A stretch of 10,330 nucleotides of DNA. Origin: Pseudomonadota bacterium (GTDB lineage: Bacteria > Pseudomonadota > Gammaproteobacteria > Acidithiobacillales > Acidithiobacillaceae). Positions within the stretch are counted from its first letter, which is position 1. Every line of letters begins with the position of its first letter. A model generated the notes under the pieces. That model made no database searches and was not told where the DNA came from. It saw only the letters and a program-made list of their open reading frames with translations. Of the stretch, positions 6,194-10,330 are shown one piece after another. The stretch spans positions 1 to 10,330 of the forward strand of contig JAKAVW010000079.1 in NCBI GenBank assembly GCA_021827445.1. The letters run 5' to 3'. Position numbers and translations under genes: made by a program.

Positions 6194-7183
6194 TTAGGAT
6201 ACTCCAAGATACCGGAACCAGCCCTCTGTGGCCTGACTAATACTAGACGGATCCCATATCGGCGCATCCTTCCAGTCCTCAATGTGATTCAACATTTTTG
6301 CCACACCCTCTTCAAAGGATATTTTTGCCCGCCAACCAATAAGCTGCATAATCTTTGTCACGTCAGCAAAAGTGCAATCCGGTTCGCCAGGACGTTTAGG
6401 AATATATTCAACCTTCCCTCCTAGAAGCTCTACAAGACGATTAACACTATAGTGATGACCGCTTCCTACATTTAGGCTTTCACCGGAAACGGTCGATTCT
6501 GCGGCGCACAGGAAAGCCTCTGCGACGTCCGTCACATAGGTGAAATCACGTGTTTGGGCACCATTTCCCACGACAGTGAATGGGCGACCGTTCAACTTTT
6601 GGGCCAAAAATACACCGAAAACCGCACCGTAGGCCCCGGTAGTACGCGAGCGTGTTCCATACACATTGAACAACCTGAGGGAGATGGCGGGCAACTTATA
6701 TACTTGACACCAATGACGCACAAGTTCTTCCCCCATATATTTTGTTAACGCATACGGGTATTGAGGTCGAATCGGGGCAGACTCTGGAGTCGGGTATACG
6801 TCGGGCACACCGTAGCTCGACGAGGACGCCGCATACACAAACCGGTTTGCCCCAGCGCGGCGTGCGCATTCAAGAACATTAAACGTCCCTGTGACGTTTG
6901 TGGTAAAATATTGCTGAGGCCTCTCAATAGAGGGCACGATGTCGGCCAGCCCGGCTAGATGAAAGACCCAGTTAATACCTTCAAACGCGCGCTCAAGCCG
7001 TGTCGGATCGCAAATGTCAATATTCATAAACCTAAAACGAGGGTCCGCCGCAACCGCGCTGAGATTCGCCATCCGCCCAGAAATCAGGTTATCGACGACC
7101 ACGACCTCGTGGCCTTTGGTAACCAGGAGTTCTGCCAGATGACTACCAATAAAGCCTGCCCCACCAGTTATCAAGGTTTTCAT
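6194..7183 (-). CDS. NAD-dependent extended SDR: nucleotide-sugar epimerase or dehydratase
   Basis: A 329-residue extended short-chain dehydrogenase/reductase of the GalE/RmlB/HldD type, acting on nucleotide-linked sugars. The N-terminal nucleotide-binding site is TGGAGFIGSH (6-15), with VVVVDN (27-32) ending the second strand in an acidic residue, D31, which favours NAD over NADP. The catalytic set is the serines at 120-123 (SSSSYG), Y144 and K148 (YALTK). NVYGTRSR (173-180) and GNGAQTRDFTYVTDVA (206-221) are the usual sugar-nucleotide domain landmarks. The tail WKDAPIWDPSSISQATEGWF (304-323) goes past a normal GalE end and looks characteristic of a subfamily. The start at 7183 lies 11 bases after the radical SAM stop, with a GGAA a few bases ahead. 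Whether it epimerises, dehydrates or decarboxylates cannot be decided here. Confidence 0.93.
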   Translation of the reverse strand: MKTLITGGAGFIGSHLAELLVTKGHEVVVVDNLISGRMANLSAVAADPRFRFMNIDICDPTRLERAFEGINWVFHLAGLADIVPSIERPQQYFTTNVTGTFNVLECARRAGANRFVYAASSSSYGVPDVYPTPESAPIRPQYPYALTKYMGEELVRHWCQVYKLPAISLRLFNVYGTRSRTTGAYGAVFGVFLAQKLNGRPFTVVGNGAQTRDFTYVTDVAEAFLCAAESTVSGESLNVGSGHHYSVNRLVELLGGKVEYIPKRPGEPDCTFADVTKIMQLIGWRAKISFEEGVAKMLNHIEDWKDAPIWDPSSISQATEGWFRYLGVS

Positions 7184-7194
7184 TGGATTCCGTA

Positions 7195-8295
7195 TCAGAT
7201 AAAGTTCATATGCTCAACAAGGTCTTCGCGTAAATGAAACAGGTATCGATTCACCTCGTCCATCCGGCAGTTTTTGCGACATTCCTGTATATTCAACTCT
7301 TGCCTAACGTAGTGGAAGTTGTCCTCTCGACGTGAACCCTCCCATACCTCCTGGAATGTTTGGTTGCTGATATTCCCGTACTCGAATCGTTTATCCAGGA
7401 GGTAAGCGCTGCACCCATAGACCGCCCCATCGGCCATAACATAAGCCCAGAAAAAAGGCGTGGCGTTACATTTCGAATAACGCTTATCGTCACCCTGCAT
7501 ATACTTTCGCATTGTATTTTGGCGGAATACCACATGAAAATCATTGGTACAAAGCTCTTCGAGAGCCGTAGCCATTGTTAAATAACTATTGTAATCGATA
7601 TCTTCGTATTGATGAGTATCACTAAACAGGTGTTGAGAGTAGGGTTTGACGACAAGATAATCAACGCCAATTTCATCACGACATATCTTGGCGAGCCCTT
7701 CCATCTCTCCTGCATTTTCTGGCAACAGAAGAGACTGCACGCCTATGGTGCACTTGAGCCCATTGCGCTTTTTTGCTGCCACCGCGCGTTTGACATTTTC
7801 CACAACGCGGTCGAAATCACGCTCTTTTGTGCCGTGAATCTGCGCGTACGTACTTGCTGTCCCCGCATTAAGCGATATCTTCACCCAGGAAGTCAGCGGT
7901 AACGATTGCTCGATAAACGCATCATTGCAAAGCACGGCATTAGTTGTGAATGAGACATCAATCCCGGCGTCTTTCGTTACTCGGACGATTTCGTTGATCC
8001 CCTTATGGAGTAAAGGCTCCCCTTCACCGGCATACATTATACTTCTAACACCTAGCTTTCCCATCTCATATAACCGTTCGGACAGAACGCTCACATCCAA
8101 CATCTGGCTCTTGTAACCAATGTAATCAACGGCGCAGAAGGTGCACCGATGGTTACATGCCCCCACGGGCGATATTTCAATATAAATGGGGTATACATGC
8201 TTGGCCTTTTCCCATTCCTCACCTGCATCGAGAAATTGTGCCACTCGATGCGGATGGTAAATTAGCTTATGGCTATCTATCCCGTACTTATCCAT
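7195..8295 (-). CDS. Radical SAM enzyme with a SPASM/twitch-type C-terminal cysteine set
   Basis: A 366-residue radical SAM protein. The SAM-cluster motif CNHRCTFC is at 47-54 (C47, C51, C54), followed by AGEGEPLL (89-96), the glycine-rich strand that contacts SAM, and FTTNA (116-120). The C-terminal part carries C276, C295 (GCSAY), C339 and C343 (ECRKNC), with YGNISNQTFQEVWEGSRR (306-323) between them as in SPASM or twitch domains, so one auxiliary [4Fe-4S] cluster is plausible. Family members oxidise, epimerise or dehydrate sugars, aminocyclitols and peptides; no peptide precursor gene is seen here, so a sugar-type substrate is more likely (inference). It is the first gene of the packed cluster. 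The ATG at 8295 is the only good start, but its Shine-Dalgarno match is weak (GAGG 13 bases upstream). Confidence 0.93.
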   Translation of the reverse strand: MDKYGIDSHKLIYHPHRVAQFLDAGEEWEKAKHVYPIYIEISPVGACNHRCTFCAVDYIGYKSQMLDVSVLSERLYEMGKLGVRSIMYAGEGEPLLHKGINEIVRVTKDAGIDVSFTTNAVLCNDAFIEQSLPLTSWVKISLNAGTASTYAQIHGTKERDFDRVVENVKRAVAAKKRNGLKCTIGVQSLLLPENAGEMEGLAKICRDEIGVDYLVVKPYSQHLFSDTHQYEDIDYNSYLTMATALEELCTNDFHVVFRQNTMRKYMQGDDKRYSKCNATPFFWAYVMADGAVYGCSAYLLDKRFEYGNISNQTFQEVWEGSRREDNFHYVRQELNIQECRKNCRMDEVNRYLFHLREDLVEHMNFI

Positions 8296-8628
8296 CTTTG
8301 CGTCGAATCCTCTTTATACAATATAATGTATACCTAAGGTTAAGGTGCGAGTCATTCCATCACGGACCTTCCGGTTCGAGTGCTCCACGCTACGCCGCAG
8401 CGGATTACCGTAGCTACAACCCTGCCGAACGGCACCCGCTCGCTCAAGGTGCTGGGCGTCAATAGCGTTTCTGTTCGAATTCCTGTCGTCATACTATTTT
8501 GTCAGTATCCAAGACCTCACAGTGCAGGATACCATTATTTCTTAGTCGGTTTCTACCATACTTATCTGGTCGCCACGGTTCCGTCAAAGTCGCGCCGTTT
8601 CCCTAAAAACCTGATGTTACGCACAACA
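8296..8628. other. Intergenic stretch without a recognisable gene
   Basis: About 330 bases between the transposase relic and the first cluster gene. Neither strand gives a protein I recognise. A 46-codon minus-strand frame (8492-8352) has no ribosome site. Apart from the AT-rich palindrome at its left end I see only a short direct repeat, AAGGT twice, at 8336-8346. It may contain the worn right part of the insertion sequence and the leader of the cluster. Confidence 0.5.
8315..8332 (-). promoter_or_regulatory. AT-rich near-palindrome and possible promoter of the cluster
   Basis: Minus strand TATACATTATATTGTATA is an inverted repeat matching in 8 of 9 positions per half. It ends 19 bases before the ATG of the first radical SAM gene. 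It overlaps several possible -10 hexamers (TATATT at 8325-8320, TATAAA at 8318-8313). No -35 with good spacing is clear: TTAACC upstream sits 14 bases from TATATT and 19 from TATAAA. It could be the operator of a dimeric regulator placed over a promoter, or simply an AT-rich promoter core. The surrounding stretch is the only gene-free region upstream of the eight packed genes. Confidence 0.4.
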
Positions 8629-8882
8629 CTAGGTTTTGGCATAAGGCTTCATGAATTGCAGGGTCATGAGCTTCGCCGTGTATCCGAGAGCCGTCAATTG
8701 CCGAGCCCAATGGTGGACCCAGACACAAGTCGCCATACCGCCCAAGCACGGGCTCCGGGTTGGCGAAGAGCATCAGTATCTGGGCACGTTTTGATCTGCT
8801 TCTTCAGGATCGCCTTACCATGGGCATCGACGCCATCGTTTGCGAAAACCGCCTTTGCCAGATCAATCCCAATCGTTGTCAT
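8629..8882 (-). pseudogene. IS110-family transposase relic (N-terminal part, frameshifted and truncated)
   Basis: The frame from the ATG at 8882 reads MTTIGIDLAKAVFANDGVDA and continues HGKAILKKQ, the DEDD-type N-terminus of IS110-family transposases, with GGAG a short way upstream. The similarity then moves to a second frame (MLFANPEPVLG) and again to a third (HHWARQLTALGYTAKLM, then QFMKPYAKT), where it meets TAG at 8631-8629. In intact relatives this segment continues into the remaining DEDD acids and a C-terminal Transposase_20 domain; none of that is present. At least two frameshifts and loss of about two thirds of the gene make it inactive. It marks an old insertion between rmlC and the sugar cluster. 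Confidence 0.85.
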
Positions 8883-9001
8883 CTTTATTGTCGTCTCCTC
8901 TCTATGGAAATGGCTTACCACACACTCCACTTTGGCACCTCCATGCCATTTCAGGGAGGGGAGCGACCATACCATTATCGAGTCTCCATGGCAGTCCGTG
9001 G
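8883..9001 (-). mobile_element. Possible left-end flank of the IS110 relic
   Basis: These 119 bases lie between the rmlC stop and the ATG of the transposase relic. In IS110-group elements the region upstream of the transposase is noncoding and encodes the bridge RNA; in IS1111-group elements the RNA is at the other end. The group cannot be decided here. The only structure I see is a TGCCAT/ATGGCA inverted repeat (minus strand, about 8987-8942). No terminal repeat or target duplication could be defined, so the boundary is uncertain. Confidence 0.3.
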
Positions 9002-9544
9002 TCACATATAGACGGAAGCAATTGCGAGATTAAGGCCGGATCCATCCCTGTCGGACACAGCGGGAGTCTTTGATGAGGGCCATTCTATGGCGACATCCGC
9101 GTCATCCCACCGAATACACCGCTCATACTCCGGCGCCCAGTAATCGGTGGTCTTGTAGAGAAACTCCGCCGCATCAGAGAGGGTGAGGAATCCATGGGCA
9201 AATCCTGGCGGGATCCAGGCAATTCTCTTATTGCTTGCCGAGAGATTGAAACCCGCCCACTGGCCAAATGTGGGAGAACTTTTGCGAATGTCGACGGCTA
9301 CGTCAAAGACCTCGCCCTCGATGACGCGCACGAGCTTCCCCTGGGGCTGCTGGATCTGATAGTGGAGGCCTCTTAACACCCCCTTTTTGGACCGGGAGTG
9401 GTTATCCTGCACGAATTCGTAGTCGATGCCTAAGTCTTTCAGGGTTTTCTTGTTGTAGCTTTCAAAAAAGTGACCCCGCTCGTCTTCGAAGACCCGCGGC
9501 TCGAGCAGCAGCACATCCGGCAACGCCGTCTCAATGACCTTCAT
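9002..9544 (-). CDS. rmlC: dTDP-4-dehydrorhamnose 3,5-epimerase
   Basis: RmlC (RfbC) catalyses the third step of dTDP-L-rhamnose synthesis, epimerising dTDP-4-keto-6-deoxyglucose at C3 and C5. The 180-residue length is typical. The double-stranded beta-helix fold is marked by FEDERGHFFESYN (19-31), VLRGLHYQ (56-63, H61 the likely catalytic base), GKLVRVIEGEVFDVAVDIR (69-87), PPGFAHGFLTLSD (112-124), LYKTTDYW (129-136), and a C-terminal SDRDGSG (164-170) with the usual acidic residue. The end matches full-length relatives, so the neighbouring insertion did not truncate it. Its ATG overlaps the rmlA stop as ATGA (9544-9541). It is a soluble cytoplasmic dimer in characterised species. Confidence 0.96.
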   Translation of the reverse strand: MKVIETALPDVLLLEPRVFEDERGHFFESYNKKTLKDLGIDYEFVQDNHSRSKKGVLRGLHYQIQQPQGKLVRVIEGEVFDVAVDIRKSSPTFGQWAGFNLSASNKRIAWIPPGFAHGFLTLSDAAEFLYKTTDYWAPEYERCIRWDDADVAIEWPSSKTPAVSDRDGSGLNLAIASVYM

Positions 9545-10330
9545 GGCACTAAAGGCTCCCGGAGTAAGCCCAAAAGATACTGCCCATAACCGTTCTTCTC
9601 CAGCGGTCGCGCGAGCGCCTCAAGCTGGGCGCTATCGATATACCGCATGCGGTAGGCGATCTCCTCGGGACAGGCGACTTTAAGCCCCTGGCGCCGTTCA
9701 ATGGTGGCAATGAATTGTCCGGCCTCGAGCAAAGACTCGTGGGTACCGGTATCGAGCCATGCCATGCCGCGGCCCATGACCATGACCTCCAGCTGATTCT
9801 GTTTAAGGTATTGCTTATTGACATCCGTGATCTCCAGTTCCCCTCTTGGCGATGGCCTTAGCGCCCGGGCAATCTCGGTGACGCGATTGTCGTAGAAGTA
9901 GAGCCCTGTGATCGCGTAGCGCGATCTCGGATGGCGGGGCTTTTCCTCTAAAGACACGACCTTTCGGTCTGGACCAAACTCGACGACACCATAACGCTCG
10001 GGATCATGAACGGGGTAGGCAAGAATCGCCGCGCCCTCCGTATGATCGGCGCGGGCCTGGAGCGTATGCGCGAGATCATGCCCATAGAAGATGTTGTCGC
10101 CCAGGATCAGGGCACAGGGATCGCGCCCTATGAAATCCGCCCCGATGATGAAGGCCTCGGCGATGCCCTGAGGTCTCGCTTGCGTCGCGTACCGGAGGCT
10201 CAATCCCCACCGCGACCCGTCGCCCAGAAGCTCGCTAAAGCGCGGCGTGTCGTGCGGGGTCGAGATCACCAGGATCTCGCGGATCCCCGCCAACATGAGG
10301 GTCGACAAGGGATAATAGATCATGGGCTTG
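9541..10330 (-). CDS. rmlA: Glucose-1-phosphate thymidylyltransferase (5' end cut by the window edge)
   Basis: RmlA (RfbA) joins dTTP and glucose 1-phosphate to give dTDP-glucose, the first step to dTDP-L-rhamnose. The 262 visible residues begin at KPMIYYPLSTLMLAGIREIL. About 28 N-terminal residues, including the GGxGTRL nucleotide-binding loop, lie beyond base 10330. Visible landmarks are ARPQGIAEAF, LGDNIFYG, the EEKP motif, FYDNRV, GELEITDVN and GRGMAWLDTGTHESLLEA, all diagnostic of this enzyme family. The stop overlaps the rmlC start, so the two are translated together. The visible half is intact. Codon and base composition is GC-richer than most of the cluster beyond the insertion relic. 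Confidence 0.96.
   Translation of the reverse strand, partial: KPMIYYPLSTLMLAGIREILVISTPHDTPRFSELLGDGSRWGLSLRYATQARPQGIAEAFIIGADFIGRDPCALILGDNIFYGHDLAHTLQARADHTEGAAILAYPVHDPERYGVVEFGPDRKVVSLEEKPRHPRSRYAITGLYFYDNRVTEIARALRPSPRGELEITDVNKQYLKQNQLEVMVMGRGMAWLDTGTHESLLEAGQFIATIERRQGLKVACPEEIAYRMRYIDSAQLEALARPLEKNGYGQYLLGLLREPLVP

Noticed and set aside
8366..8390. tRNA-like T-loop sequence (GGTTCGAGTGCTCCA) on the plus strand
   Set aside because: The flanking bases do not form a T stem and no D or anticodon arm can be found upstream.
8352..8492. A 46-codon minus-strand frame in the gene-free stretch
   Set aside because: No Shine-Dalgarno site and no recognisable sequence pattern.
8380..9033. A 217-codon open frame on the plus strand
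   Set aside because: It runs antisense across the transposase relic and into rmlC, has no recognisable protein pattern, and starts at a GTG with no convincing ribosome site.
1..10330. CRISPR array or tandem repeats
   Set aside because: No regularly spaced direct repeats were seen anywhere in the window.

Overview
The window reads as part of a surface-polysaccharide (LPS O-antigen, capsule or exopolysaccharide) locus from a Gram-negative bacterium, most likely a proteobacterium. The grounds are a dTDP-L-rhamnose gene pair of proteobacterial type, an IS110-type transposase remnant and tightly packed sugar-nucleotide genes. The species cannot be named from the sequence. Every gene I support is on the minus strand, so transcription runs from high to low coordinates.

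Layout in transcription order. (1) 10330-9002: rmlA (5' end cut by the window edge) and rmlC, overlapping by ATGA, for dTDP-L-rhamnose synthesis. (2) 9001-8296: no intact gene. It holds a frameshifted, truncated IS110-family transposase relic (8882-8629), its possible left-end flank, about 330 bases I cannot explain, and an AT-rich 18-bp near-palindrome at 8332-8315 just before the next start codon. (3) 8295-502: eight closely packed genes. They are a radical SAM enzyme with a C-terminal auxiliary-cluster cysteine set, an NAD-type SDR epimerase/dehydratase, a GmhA-like SIS isomerase, a nucleotidyltransferase-PfkB kinase fusion (HldE-like, domains in reversed order), the alpha and beta subunits of a TPP-dependent 2-oxoacid dehydrogenase-type E1, an unrecognised 111-residue protein, and a second radical SAM protein related to the first but lacking the auxiliary-cluster cysteines. 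(4) 505-1: a doubtful small ORF, then the 5' end of a family 2 glycosyltransferase that runs off the window.

How the genes may work together (inference). GmhA-like isomerase, C1 kinase and nucleotidyltransferase are the steps that turn a ketose 7-phosphate into a nucleotide-activated heptose. The E1 alpha/beta pair has no E2 or E3 partner here, so it may act as a TPP carboligase or decarboxylase that builds or modifies a carbon skeleton rather than as part of a pyruvate dehydrogenase complex. The SDR and the two radical SAM proteins could then tailor the sugar, and the glycosyltransferase could transfer it. The combination suggests an unusual activated sugar, possibly a modified heptose or branched sugar, whose identity cannot be read from the sequence.

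Base composition changes across the relic. By hand count the 60 bases at 10081-10140 are about 58% GC and those at 9841-9900 about 60%. Those at 7621-7680 are about 42% and at 4561-4620 about 47%, although 7021-7080 is about 57%. This fits, without proving, a separately acquired cassette placed beside the rhamnose genes. Extensive ATGA stop/start overlaps point to co-expression.
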